Source: Shewanella avicenniae
GTDB taxonomy: Bacteria > Pseudomonadota > Gammaproteobacteria > Enterobacterales > Shewanellaceae
DNA: 64,000 nt
Assembly: GCF_017354945.1 (NCBI RefSeq)
Contig: NZ_CP071503.1
Coordinates: 3,410,001 to 3,474,000, forward strand
Direction of reading: 5' to 3'
In this document: positions 16,734 to 25,644 of the stretch, one piece after another
How the letters are laid out: each line of letters starts with the position of its first letter
Position numbering within the stretch: the first letter of the stretch is position 1
Position numbers and translations under genes: made by a program
The notes under the pieces: generated by a model
What the model saw: the letters and a program-made list of their open reading frames with translations, nothing else
Told to the model about the DNA's origin: nothing
Databases searched by the model: none

Positions 16734-18683
16734 TTAGAATCGATAACCCAGCGTTAACTTAAGCTGGCGTCCTGCGCCTGAGTAATAGCCATTGCCCCAC
16801 GCACTGTAATAGCCTGAACTGGCATAGTCTTTATCCAGCAGGTTATCGGCGCGCAGACTCGCTTGCCAATCACCGCGGCGATAGTTCAGCGCAAGATTCG
16901 CTAACCAATAACCCGCAAGTTTGTCATCAGCATTGGCGTTATCACCTTCCATATAACGCTCACCCAGATACTGGCCTTCAGCGTACAACTGCCACACGTT
17001 GTCGATATCGTAGCTGGTAAACACACGCCCTGCGTGCTTCGCCACCCAAGACAGCGACTTACCTTGGTTAATCCCTTTGGTAAATTCAGCATCGGTGTAG
17101 TTGTATTCCGCGCCGATATTCAACGCAGGCAACAGCTGCCAACTTGCCGCAAGGTTAGCGCCATAACGACGTGATTCATCAGCATTCACGTTCGCACCGG
17201 CAAATGCGCCACCAACGGGCATTTCTGCACTGTTGTCATAGACGATTTCGTCGGTCAGGTGCAAACGATAGAGATTCAGCTTAAGTTGATATTGGTTTTT
17301 CAACAAATCCCAACCCGCTTCAATCGAATCGCCTTTTTGCGGTTTCAGCCCCAATACTCCGGGTGAGGTGTAAGCCTGCTCATCCACTTTGGCAAAACGG
17401 AAGTTTTGTTCAGCGCGCAGATAGAAACGTTGTCCCGCTACCGGACGATAATTCACCCCGATTTCCAACGCATGGGCGTGTTCGTCAAGATCAATGCCAT
17501 CAGCATAGATTGCCGCATCGTACAGCTCATCTTTCACCTTGGCATAACGACCACCGATCACGTAATCCACCGAGGTGGAAAACGGCACAGTTGCTTGCAC
17601 ATAGGCGCTGCTAAGCGTTTGTGTGTTATGGCGATCCGTTGAACTCAGATCAAAATCGGCCTTACCACGATGCAGGTCAGCACCGATAATCAACGTCAAC
17701 GGCCCTTTATCGGTTACATACTCGCCAATCGCTTTTGGGTTAACTTCCAGCAATGAACGGCTGTTTTGCCCCAGCGAACCGTAGCTGATGCTGCTTACCA
17801 AAGAATCGGAATAGTTAACATCGCCCGCCAGTGTCCAATGCTTGCTCACTTGCTGCTGCAGATGGGCACGCCACGCGTCGGTCATCTCATGAATGTAGTC
17901 GCCAAGTTGCCAAGGGCTTGCTTGACGAGGATCGGCGTTAAATTCATCTAACGTCAACGCCCCCGGCGTCTGCTGTTTGTTGTCGTAATAGCTGCCTTCA
18001 ACAAAGAACTGGCGAGTTCCCTTTTCGTACTGCACGCGCGCTAATACTGAGCTCGTTTCGTTATCGTTGTTACGACGATAGTTATCCGCTTGGTGATAAT
18101 CTGCCGCCAAGAAGTAACGCCATTCACTGTTAATTGCCCCAGCAAGATCCGCTTTGGCTTCATAGCTGTCATAACTCCCTGCCGCAACGCTGATATTGCC
18201 GCCGGTGGCGCTTGGTGCTTTGGTGATGATGTTAATCACCCCGCCCACCGCTTGGTCACCGTAAAGCACACCGGCACTGCCGCTGAGGATTTCAACCCGC
18301 TCAATTTGATTCAGTGGAATTGCGCTGATGCTGGCGGCCGCGATGTCGATATTGTTCAGCCGACGGCCATCGAGCAGGATCAGCGTGTTGTTTACCGCGG
18401 TGCCCGAGTTAAAACCACGCATGGCAAACACAGCGCCGTTGTTGCTATCAGAAATCTGAATGCCCGCCCGACCACGCAATACTTCGGTAAGATTTGTCGC
18501 GCCCGTCAAGGCAATTTCAGTTGCATCAATCACTGTGACGTTGGCAGCGATATCAAGTGGATTTTCAAGCTGGCGACCGATAACAATCATCTGTTCGTCG
18601 GTCGTTGCTTGCGGTTCTGCCAATGCAGGAAGTGAATACGCCAGCGCACATAGCACCGCGAGAGAAGTTGGTTTAAATCCCAT
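16734..18683 (-). CDS. btuB: TonB-dependent receptor, BtuB-type (cobalamin)
   Basis: Outer-membrane importer energised by TonB. 649 residues. Signal peptide (about residues 1-22, ending in ALA), TonB box region EQMIVIGRQ, plug domain with LRGRAGIQISD, LILLDGRRLNN and GVLYGDQAVGGVINIIT, and a 22-strand-type barrel ending in LTLGYRF. The receptor sequence alone would not fix the substrate. The cobalamin riboswitch in its leader does, so it is called BtuB-type. The ATG at 18683 is preceded by TAGGAG 9 bases upstream. No btuCDF genes lie nearby. Confidence 0.88.
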   Translation of the reverse strand: MGFKPTSLAVLCALAYSLPALAEPQATTDEQMIVIGRQLENPLDIAANVTVIDATEIALTGATNLTEVLRGRAGIQISDSNNGAVFAMRGFNSGTAVNNTLILLDGRRLNNIDIAAASISAIPLNQIERVEILSGSAGVLYGDQAVGGVINIITKAPSATGGNISVAAGSYDSYEAKADLAGAINSEWRYFLAADYHQADNYRRNNDNETSSVLARVQYEKGTRQFFVEGSYYDNKQQTPGALTLDEFNADPRQASPWQLGDYIHEMTDAWRAHLQQQVSKHWTLAGDVNYSDSLVSSISYGSLGQNSRSLLEVNPKAIGEYVTDKGPLTLIIGADLHRGKADFDLSSTDRHNTQTLSSAYVQATVPFSTSVDYVIGGRYAKVKDELYDAAIYADGIDLDEHAHALEIGVNYRPVAGQRFYLRAEQNFRFAKVDEQAYTSPGVLGLKPQKGDSIEAGWDLLKNQYQLKLNLYRLHLTDEIVYDNSAEMPVGGAFAGANVNADESRRYGANLAASWQLLPALNIGAEYNYTDAEFTKGINQGKSLSWVAKHAGRVFTSYDIDNVWQLYAEGQYLGERYMEGDNANADDKLAGYWLANLALNYRRGDWQASLRADNLLDKDYASSGYYSAWGNGYYSGAGRQLKLTLGYRF

Positions 18684-18785
18684 TTCCTTTTGCTCCTAAA
18701 GGGAAACGGGGCATTTGCCACAGCCAATCACTAGATATGCCGGCCCATTTCGCGATCTGCCCACCGAAATACGCGAAATACCTTT

Positions 18786-18945
18786 AGGGCCGGTCTCCGG
18801 ACTTTGGCTATGCGAGCTACGCACGATGCTGACTGATTAACGCTTACGCGCGCCAGCATCTCACCATTTACCGTTGCGGGGGCAGTGCCGGAATTTCACC
18901 GACTTCCCGATTATCCCATCCTTGATGGGCACCACAAAAGGTTGA
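18786..18945 (-). ncRNA. Cobalamin (AdoCbl) riboswitch in the btuB leader
   Basis: Read on the minus strand, the leader has the conserved order GGTGCC, GGGAA, GGTGAAATTCC, GCACTGCCCCCGCAACGGT and the B12 box AGTCCGGAGACCGGCC (18789-18804). These are the diagnostic core elements of cobalamin riboswitches. About 100 bases separate the aptamer from the btuB ATG. CCTAAAGG directly after the B12 box (18781-18788) is fully complementary to CCTTTAGG (18695-18702), which contains the start of the btuB Shine-Dalgarno. This suggests translational control. Confidence 0.95.
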
Positions 18946-18979
18946 CTAAATAAGTATGATACTCCCGTAAGGGAGGCGC

Positions 18980-19010
18980 ATTATAGACATCTAGGCGGCT
19001 AAAAGTCCAA
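18980..19010 (-). promoter_or_regulatory. btuB promoter overlapped by a tandem MetJ operator
   Basis: On the minus strand TTGGAC (19005-19010) and a consensus TATAAT (18980-18985) are separated by 19 bases, longer than ideal. The whole spacer is filled by two met boxes (18985-19000; plus-strand reading AGACATCT and AGGCGGCT, 7/8 and 6/8 matches). MetJ bound here would block RNA polymerase directly. The predicted transcript begins with a small CTCCC/GGGAG hairpin (18962-18975). Confidence 0.75.
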
Positions 19011-19031
19011 CCGAATTCGCCGATATAAAGC

Positions 19032-19060
19032 AAAAGGGGCAAGCCCATAAGACTCACCCC
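19032..19060 (-). terminator. Terminator after the DUF805 gene
   Basis: Minus-strand hairpin GGGGTGAGTC / GGCTTGCCCC (10 pairs counting G-U) with loop TTATG, then TTTTG. Confidence 0.7.
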
Positions 19061-19081
19061 TACATTACTTACTCATCGACG

Positions 19082-19459
19082 TTAAACGTTGGTCACGCCA
19101 TAATCGTCATCAGCGTCAATCCCTTTAGGATTATGACCGTATTCGTTGTCACCTGGCTCACCATCTTGGCAATAGAACACAATTAATACTATCCAACCGA
19201 TAACCGGAATAATCCCAATCAACTGCCACCAGCCGCTACGCCCAGTATCATGCAAACGGCGTGCGCCTACAGCAAGGCTTGGAAGCAAGACGGTCAGTGA
19301 ATAGAGCGTTGAAATCACCACAGTACCTAAGATCACGTCGACCAGTTGCAGTAGGATCGACACAATCAGGTTAAATAGGAAAAACATCCAATACTCTTTG
19401 CGCCGTGCGCGGTCAGTAAAGTCTGCAAATTTCTTAAATGCGCCAATGTAATATTCCAT
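19082..19459 (-). CDS. DUF805 family inner-membrane protein
   Basis: 125 residues with four likely membrane segments and the family signatures RARRKEYWMFFLFN, GARRLHDTGRSGWW and an acidic cytoplasmic tail (DGEPGDNEYGHNPKG). Function unknown. Start ATG with GGGAG 5 bases upstream. It is a single gene, and the 230 bases between it and the amylosucrase gene show no clear terminator or RNA. Confidence 0.9.
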   Translation of the reverse strand: MEYYIGAFKKFADFTDRARRKEYWMFFLFNLIVSILLQLVDVILGTVVISTLYSLTVLLPSLAVGARRLHDTGRSGWWQLIGIIPVIGWIVLIVFYCQDGEPGDNEYGHNPKGIDADDDYGVTNV

Positions 19460-19689
19460 CTTTTCTCCCTCACCACAGGTGCTAAATAGGCCTTTCCATG
19501 CTTAAGCATCCTGCCAAATAACAATCAAATATTATGTTTTTCAGATGGATATAATTCCACCAGCGCTTACCATAACATAGCCATACAGTTAGCCAAGTGA
19601 TCGCGCTAAGAATTTACATCGGTGCTATTTATATCAGCGCTTTAGGCAAAGGAGAGTAGCATCTAGCCCTACCCTTGCCCATGCGCCGA

Positions 19690-21672
19690 TTAACGCCGAT
19701 TGAATACACTGTGAGATTGCGACAGCACCAGCCAATAAAACTGAAATCCGCCCAACACCAATTGATTGGAAAATACCGACGGCGCACGCCCAGTCCATAA
19801 ATCTTCCAGCATCAATGGGTCCACATAGGCGGTTTGGCGCAACTTATCTAACTCTACCCGCTGTGGCTCTGGCGACAGATTGGCAATCACGACCACTTTC
19901 TCTGACGGATTCGCGTAGTTGTAGCGCACAAAACCAAATACCGCGTCATTGGCCAGATCCAGCATCTCGCGATTATTAAAGTCAGCAAACGCGTCCGCTT
20001 GTTTGCGCAGCTCGATAAGCTTTTTCATGTCTAAAAATAGCTGCTGTTGAATTGAGCCCGGTTCATGGCGCTTTTCCATCACGGCCCAATCCAATTTGGG
20101 TCGGTGCAGCCAACGGCTGTCCGCTGATTTGTCGGTGTCACGCTCATAGTTGTAGTCGTTTAGCGTGCCTACTTCATCGCCGTAATACAGCAATGGAATG
20201 CCACCAAACGACATAATCAAACTGTGCAACATCACAATATGTTTGCGACTGTTGCGGATCAGTGTTTCATCGCCGTTTTCAATCCCCGCTTGCAGCCCCA
20301 CCAATGAGGCTAGTGAGCCGGAGATCCTTGCATCACCGGTTTTTTCATTCTTACCAAATGGCCGTCCACGCGCCGAGCTGTTATCAAACTCGCCGGTAAA
20401 ATAGTCCACCAAAAAGCGACGGTGCATCGCTGGGTTATAGCCCACCAAACCGATATCTTTGTCATCAAAACCAAAGCCGATATCGTCATGGCAGCGCAGA
20501 TAATTGAGCCAAGTTGCCCGCTCCAATTTGGCTGGCAGACTTTTAAGCCCCTGATTAAGCAGGCGCGCATTTTTGGTGGCTACACTCTCCCACAATAACG
20601 CCATAAAGGTGGCGTTGTAGGCGATATCGCATTCCTTGGCGACCACCGCATCTTCACCAAAGTATTTGATGATCTCCGATGGCGACACAATCGCTTCCGC
20701 GATAAAAATCAACCCCGGTGCCACAACCTGACAGCAATCTTTAAACAGCTGCAACACCTTGTGTGCCTCAGCCTCGTTTTGGCATGGCGTACCAATTTTT
20801 TTCCATAAAAAGGCCACCGCATCGAGGCGTAACACGTCGACACCTTTGTTGGCCCAGAACAGAATGACATCCAGCATTTCAATAAATACTTCTGGGTTTG
20901 TGTAGTTCAAATCCCATTGATATTTATGGAAAACGGTCATTACCCATTTGTTGATTTTGTCGTTCCAACTGAAGTTGCCAGGGTCGGTTTCGGGGAATAC
21001 TTCCGGCATGGTTTGCTCAAACATGTCGGGAATGGTGCGATCATCAAACATGTAGTAATAGCTTTGATACTTGGCATCGCCCTGCATCGCTTTTTTTGCC
21101 CACGGATGCTGATCTGAAGTGTGATTGACCACGATATCGAGTGCGATCAGCGAATCTTGCTGATGCAGCGCATCGATAATCTCTTGCAGAATCTTATTTG
21201 AGCCCATGCGTGAATCAACCTTGCGGAAGTTACTCACCGCATAGCCGCCATCACTCTTGCCTACCGGACATTCACAAATTGGCAGAATGTGCACCAGATT
21301 AACCCCGAGCTCGGCAAAGTAATTAACGCGATCACGCAGATCGGCCAGATCCTTGGCAAAGCCATTGGCATAGAGTGCCATGCCTACCCAACGTTGCTGC
21401 AAAAACCAGTTGTGATCCGCTTCGCGCTGCCGATCCACCTGTTTAAATTTGGCATCGCGCTCGCTGTAATTGCGCGCCATCACCCCAACCAAACTGGTTA
21501 ACTGCTCTTCGAAATCACGTCGATGGCCATAAAGCTTGTTAAACAAGGAATAGATAGCGTAAAAATTAGCGCCAAGCCGACTGTAGAAAAAGCGCAAATC
21601 GGTCGCATTAATGTCCGGTTTGAGTTCATCGAGGATACGGTTCAGCAGGGTATGGGATACCTCTTCATACAT
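19690..21672 (-). CDS. ams: Amylosucrase (GH13)
   Basis: Transfers glucose from sucrose to an alpha-glucan, releasing fructose. 660 residues, close to the Neisseria polysaccharea enzyme in length and register. Nucleophile D284 is in VLRLDAVAF, acid/base E326 in FIAEAIVS and the stabilising HDD at 395-397 in RCHDDIGF. The all-helical N-terminal domain (1-100) and NHTSDQHPW are also present. Ribosome binding site AAGGGG precedes the ATG by 6 bases. It is the last gene of the sps-spp-fruK-ams operon, starting 23 bases after fruK. Sucrose hydrolase activity cannot be excluded from sequence alone. Confidence 0.93.
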   Translation of the reverse strand: MYEEVSHTLLNRILDELKPDINATDLRFFYSRLGANFYAIYSLFNKLYGHRRDFEEQLTSLVGVMARNYSERDAKFKQVDRQREADHNWFLQQRWVGMALYANGFAKDLADLRDRVNYFAELGVNLVHILPICECPVGKSDGGYAVSNFRKVDSRMGSNKILQEIIDALHQQDSLIALDIVVNHTSDQHPWAKKAMQGDAKYQSYYYMFDDRTIPDMFEQTMPEVFPETDPGNFSWNDKINKWVMTVFHKYQWDLNYTNPEVFIEMLDVILFWANKGVDVLRLDAVAFLWKKIGTPCQNEAEAHKVLQLFKDCCQVVAPGLIFIAEAIVSPSEIIKYFGEDAVVAKECDIAYNATFMALLWESVATKNARLLNQGLKSLPAKLERATWLNYLRCHDDIGFGFDDKDIGLVGYNPAMHRRFLVDYFTGEFDNSSARGRPFGKNEKTGDARISGSLASLVGLQAGIENGDETLIRNSRKHIVMLHSLIMSFGGIPLLYYGDEVGTLNDYNYERDTDKSADSRWLHRPKLDWAVMEKRHEPGSIQQQLFLDMKKLIELRKQADAFADFNNREMLDLANDAVFGFVRYNYANPSEKVVVIANLSPEPQRVELDKLRQTAYVDPLMLEDLWTGRAPSVFSNQLVLGGFQFYWLVLSQSHSVFNRR

Positions 21673-21695
21673 AGTGAGCCCCTTGTCCTAGAGAG

Positions 21696-22607
21696 TTAAA
21701 TCATGCCCCAAAGGCATTTGAAATCGCCATAAATTGCGGGATTGTCGGATACCGCCCCCTGCTGCGTCACGATGAAACCGGCAAACTGCTGCGCGCGTTC
21801 TAAAATCGTGTCCCACTGCCAATGGTGCAGCATACCGAGCAGTACGATGGACGCAAATGCGTCGCCAGCACCGACGGTATCAACCACTGTGGTGGTTTGT
21901 GGCGGCATTTCATGGCTGATAATTTGCCCCATTTCATACACCAGAAACGCGCCATCAGCGCCGAGGGTGACAATCAGATTGGCAATGTTGTTTTCTAAAC
22001 GGAAGTTGCGCGCCAGCGCTTGTAACCATTCAATATCATCTTGGGCTTGTTCGGTCTTTGACAGGCAAATCAGCTCCTGCCGATTGAGCTTCACACAATG
22101 GGCACCATGCACTTCGGCAAGCACCCACTCCAACTCCCACCAAGGATCGCGCAGGTTAACGTCGACAAAGGCTTTTTGCGCAGGCCAATCTCGTAACTGC
22201 GCTAACGAGTCGCGACTGGTACTGCATCTTGCCGCTAAGCTACCGTGATAGAACAGATGTTCTCCCTCAGGCGTCGATAGGTTTTGCGGTTGAATATGAT
22301 CATAAGCGGTATCCAGCACAAACTCATAGCTAGGCTCGCCCTCGATGATGCTGATCTGCACTCGGCCGGTGTCATGCAAAGGATCAACCGCCACGCTGTC
22401 GGTGACCATCTGCCACTGCTGCATTTTCGCCAAGATCTGCTTGCCGCCATCATCATCGCCAACAGCAGAAATCAAACGTGGATTCACACCAAACGCTTGC
22501 AGATGCCAAGCCACATTAAACGGGGCGCCGCCCAACAACGGCTCACTATCAGCAAAGCAATCAAACAACACTTCACCGAAGATATAGATGGGTAAACACT
22601 CGTTCAT
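21696..22607 (-). CDS. fruK: PfkB-family fructokinase
   Basis: Predicted to phosphorylate fructose to fructose 6-phosphate. About 303 residues with ribokinase-family signatures: GGAPFNVAWHLQAFG near the N-terminus and DTVGAGDAFASIVLLG near the C-terminus (catalytic Asp in GAGD). The ATG at 22607 (MNECLPIYIFGEVLFD) gives an 8-base gap from spp and has GGAG upstream; an earlier in-frame ATG (22634) would overlap spp. The substrate is inferred from the operon: amylosucrase downstream releases fructose. The symbol follows methanotroph sucrose clusters and is not E. coli 1-phosphofructokinase. Confidence 0.88.
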   Translation of the reverse strand: MNECLPIYIFGEVLFDCFADSEPLLGGAPFNVAWHLQAFGVNPRLISAVGDDDGGKQILAKMQQWQMVTDSVAVDPLHDTGRVQISIIEGEPSYEFVLDTAYDHIQPQNLSTPEGEHLFYHGSLAARCSTSRDSLAQLRDWPAQKAFVDVNLRDPWWELEWVLAEVHGAHCVKLNRQELICLSKTEQAQDDIEWLQALARNFRLENNIANLIVTLGADGAFLVYEMGQIISHEMPPQTTTVVDTVGAGDAFASIVLLGMLHHWQWDTILERAQQFAGFIVTQQGAVSDNPAIYGDFKCLWGMI

Positions 22608-22615
22608 CGTTGTTT

Positions 22616-23455
22616 CTACTCCACGGTTAACCATCTTTTAAGTTGCGGATAAAAATACAGCAGCCCTTCAACAATCCCGCCGCTGTAATTACCGTTTAGC
22701 CCAAGCGATTCATCGCCTTGTGCCACCCAGAGTTGCTCATCCAGCCCTTGCATCTTGCTGCGATTGACCGCTTGCATTACCACCTCGGCCAAGGCGTTTT
22801 TCACAATAACGGCGGGATAAGGACTCACCAGCACATCAAGGTCATTGCCGCTGTCGCCACTGAAAAATACCTTGTCATGCTGCAGCCCAAGTTCGGTTAC
22901 CAGAAAATCGATCGCACCGCGTTTACTGGCATTTGGCGGCAACAAATCCACCAGCCCTTGGTCAGCGGTTTCATCAACACTGGTAATCAGATGCACTGGC
23001 CACGCGATGTTGGCTAAGCGCCGTTTGACCTCGGCCACCTCGTTGGGGAGCAATTTGGCGGGTATCAGTTGATAACAAAGCTTAAAGCGTTTTTGACGTG
23101 GCTCAGGTTGCGGTTGCAGTTGAGCAAACTGGCCTAACTGGCGAGCAAGTTGCTGACTGTCCTGCGGCCATTGCTGTGCTAAATAGTCGTGCCAATGCGG
23201 TAGCAGCTGATACTGCTCACCTTCGCGCACATAAATCATGCTGCCGACATCGGTAATGGCGTAATCCGGCAACGGCAGCTGATACTCTGCTATAGCGTGT
23301 TGCACTAACGCAATATCGCGCCCTGTAACATAGGCGAGTTTACATTGACTGCCAACAACGAGCTGGGCAAACATTCTCCGCGCCGCAGCAGACTCAGGCT
23401 GTTCACCATTGGGCAATAGGGTTCTATCCAGATCAGTACAGAGCAACTCAAGCAC
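22616..23455 (-). CDS. spp: Sucrose-phosphate phosphatase
   Basis: HAD-superfamily phosphatase that removes phosphate from sucrose 6-phosphate. 279 residues from a GTG start. Motif I is CTDLDRTLLPNG (D8, D10 with this start). The T of YVTGRDIALV, the lysine region LPPNASKRGAIDFL and FFSGDSGNDLDVL complete the catalytic set and match the SPP (S6PP) family. GTG at 23455 is chosen because GAGGAGG lies exactly 6 bases upstream, giving an 8-base overlap with sps; the frame itself is open further upstream inside sps. Confidence 0.92.
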   Translation of the reverse strand: MLELLCTDLDRTLLPNGEQPESAAARRMFAQLVVGSQCKLAYVTGRDIALVQHAIAEYQLPLPDYAITDVGSMIYVREGEQYQLLPHWHDYLAQQWPQDSQQLARQLGQFAQLQPQPEPRQKRFKLCYQLIPAKLLPNEVAEVKRRLANIAWPVHLITSVDETADQGLVDLLPPNASKRGAIDFLVTELGLQHDKVFFSGDSGNDLDVLVSPYPAVIVKNALAEVVMQAVNRSKMQGLDEQLWVAQGDESLGLNGNYSGGIVEGLLYFYPQLKRWLTVE

Positions 23456-25622
23456 AGTCAACCTCCTCGGGCTGTGCATCGAAGAAGTGGTAGTGCTCAA
23501 TAGCTTCTAAAATGCCCAGCGCGTTGGGCTGACTGGCGTAAAAAATCTGGTGATCTTGCTGGGTAGTTTGGCTGATCTGTTCATGGGCGCGGTTACTCAC
23601 CACGACCGACAAGGTTTTACCCGTGATCATATCTTCATCACTGCCAGCCCCAGCAGCCACCAGCACCCGCTCTAACGGAATACCCCAAATCGAAGCGACA
23701 TAGCGCAGTGCCAACCCTTTGGACACCCTAGCGGGCGTGATATCAAGATTTTGCCCAGCGGTGATAAACACATTGATGCTCTGCTCTTCTTGGCGCAGTA
23801 ACTTCATTATGCGGTCTCGGGTCAAACTGTCTTGATAGGCAGGGTCGATGTGAAACGAAATCTTGAACTTGCTTTGCTCCGATTCATCTTGCAGCGACAA
23901 GCCATCGACTTTGCGCAAAATACGGCGAATCGCCCGTGGGTTCCAATCATGGTCAACATGCTCTTCCCAATCGGTGCTGACTTCCAGCTCGCGACCATAG
24001 TGAATTTGCGAGCCCAAACTGCTGATCAAAATGTCGGGCTTTGGAATGCGGTATTTCTTCAACACCTTGAGCACCGAATCCAGCCGCCGCGCGGTGGCAA
24101 TGCCAAACGCCACCTCTTTGCGGCGCTCACGCAACATCTGGCAAAACTCTCTAAGCCCGGTGGGATTACTCAACAAGGTTTTATCGAGGTCGGAAACAAT
24201 CATACGATCGGCAAAGCGGGATGCTTTGACAATGGCCGCCGAATATTGCTGCGGTTTGTGGGCAGCCACCAACGGCTTAATCTGCTTCAAATAAGCACGC
24301 GCGTGAGCATTCCAGCTATATTTTAGCGCCACGTTCTTAATGCCATTGGCCGAAAAAGCACGCCACATATCGCCGTCGAGTAACAGATTTTTAATGGCGT
24401 TGCCCAAATCGCGCGAACTGAGCGGATCGACCAACAGGCCAGCTTCGCAATTTTCCACAATGTCCACTGGGCCACCGTTTTCAGTGGCCACAAACGGCAA
24501 GCCAGAGGCGGCACATTCCAACAAGGTCAAACCAAACGGCTCGGTTAACGCTGGGTTGATAAAGATGCCGCGCGAACTGGCAGCCATACGGTAAATAGCA
24601 GGAACTTCTGAGGGCAGATGTTTTTTAGGAATGGCCACCTTGCCGTAAAGGTCATAGTAATCAATCAGCACCAACAGCTCAGACAACACCTCTTGCGCCC
24701 CATTGTCCATCTCACGAATATCATCGCGATTACCGGCAATGATCACCAAGTTGGCCATTTCACGCAGTTCCGGTGACTCGCCATAAGCCTGCATCAAGGT
24801 GGCAATGTTTTTGCGCGGATCGGGGCGCGACAATGCCAAAATCATCGGCTTATCTGGGTCATCTAAAAAGCGTCGAATCGCACTGGTGATTTGCGAGGGG
24901 GCTTCACCCAATTCGGGCGGATGAAACAGGCTTAAATCGGTGCCGGGTGGGATCACTCGCATGCTTTCTGGTGAGTAGTAATCGTAAAGTTCGTATTGGG
25001 ATTCAATCTCTTGCCACGTGCTAGTAATCACTAACGAGGCGTTAGCCAGCACTTGTTCTTCCGCTTCAATGCGGTGACGCATGTTGTAGCGCTGCTCCAC
25101 ATCACGCGAGGTCATCCCAGACGCCATCAAACGCTTACGTTTGTCACGCCCAAGCGAGTGTCCGGTATGTACCAATGGAATGCCAGAAAGATGGTTGATT
25201 TGCGTGGCAACATAACCCGCATCAGCGTAATGGCTATGAACAACATCCGGCATACGGGCTTGTTGATGAAAGTAATCGAGCAGATTGTCTGCAAAGGTGT
25301 CGAGATGCTGCCAAAGTTTCTCTTTGGCGAGGTACTGTTCGGAGCCACAGTCGATTCTGACAATCTGTGCTCCGGCCACCTCTAACGGTTCAATCGGCAC
25401 ACTGTAATCGCTATGAACTTTGTCATCGACAATACGACGAGTGATTAGGTCAACTCGCGCAACCCCAGGTTGGCGCGCTAACGCATTAGCTAAATCAACC
25501 ACATACTTGGTTTGGCCGCCAGTGTCGGCATCACAACCGAGTTCGAGGTTTTTGCCCCGAATTAACCCATGAATACTGATTAGCGCTAAATATAGCCCTG
25601 AATCGTCCTGTTGCAGCTGCAT
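23448..25622 (-). CDS. sps: Sucrose-phosphate synthase with C-terminal HAD domain
   Basis: Makes sucrose 6-phosphate from a nucleotide-glucose and fructose 6-phosphate. About 724 residues. The GT4 glycosyltransferase part (1-455) shows SIHGLIRGKNLELG, DTGGQTKYVVDLA, HSHYADAGYV, HTGHSLGRDK, LSRPDPRKN and the E-x7-E motif in LTEPFGLTLLE. Residues about 472-710 form a second SPP-like HAD domain with motif SDLDKTLLSN intact. ATG 25622 (MQLQQ) has GGAG at 9 bases; ATG 25628 is too close to it. First gene of the sucrose operon. Confidence 0.93.
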   Translation of the reverse strand: MQLQQDDSGLYLALISIHGLIRGKNLELGCDADTGGQTKYVVDLANALARQPGVARVDLITRRIVDDKVHSDYSVPIEPLEVAGAQIVRIDCGSEQYLAKEKLWQHLDTFADNLLDYFHQQARMPDVVHSHYADAGYVATQINHLSGIPLVHTGHSLGRDKRKRLMASGMTSRDVEQRYNMRHRIEAEEQVLANASLVITSTWQEIESQYELYDYYSPESMRVIPPGTDLSLFHPPELGEAPSQITSAIRRFLDDPDKPMILALSRPDPRKNIATLMQAYGESPELREMANLVIIAGNRDDIREMDNGAQEVLSELLVLIDYYDLYGKVAIPKKHLPSEVPAIYRMAASSRGIFINPALTEPFGLTLLECAASGLPFVATENGGPVDIVENCEAGLLVDPLSSRDLGNAIKNLLLDGDMWRAFSANGIKNVALKYSWNAHARAYLKQIKPLVAAHKPQQYSAAIVKASRFADRMIVSDLDKTLLSNPTGLREFCQMLRERRKEVAFGIATARRLDSVLKVLKKYRIPKPDILISSLGSQIHYGRELEVSTDWEEHVDHDWNPRAIRRILRKVDGLSLQDESEQSKFKISFHIDPAYQDSLTRDRIMKLLRQEEQSINVFITAGQNLDITPARVSKGLALRYVASIWGIPLERVLVAAGAGSDEDMITGKTLSVVVSNRAHEQISQTTQQDHQIFYASQPNALGILEAIEHYHFFDAQPEEVDCA

Positions 25623-25644
25623 AGACATCTTCTCCGTAAGATGG

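Noticed and set aside
18090..18635. Plus-strand frame of 181 codons opposite btuB
   Set aside because: Shadow of the receptor gene, which has clear signal peptide, plug and barrel motifs.
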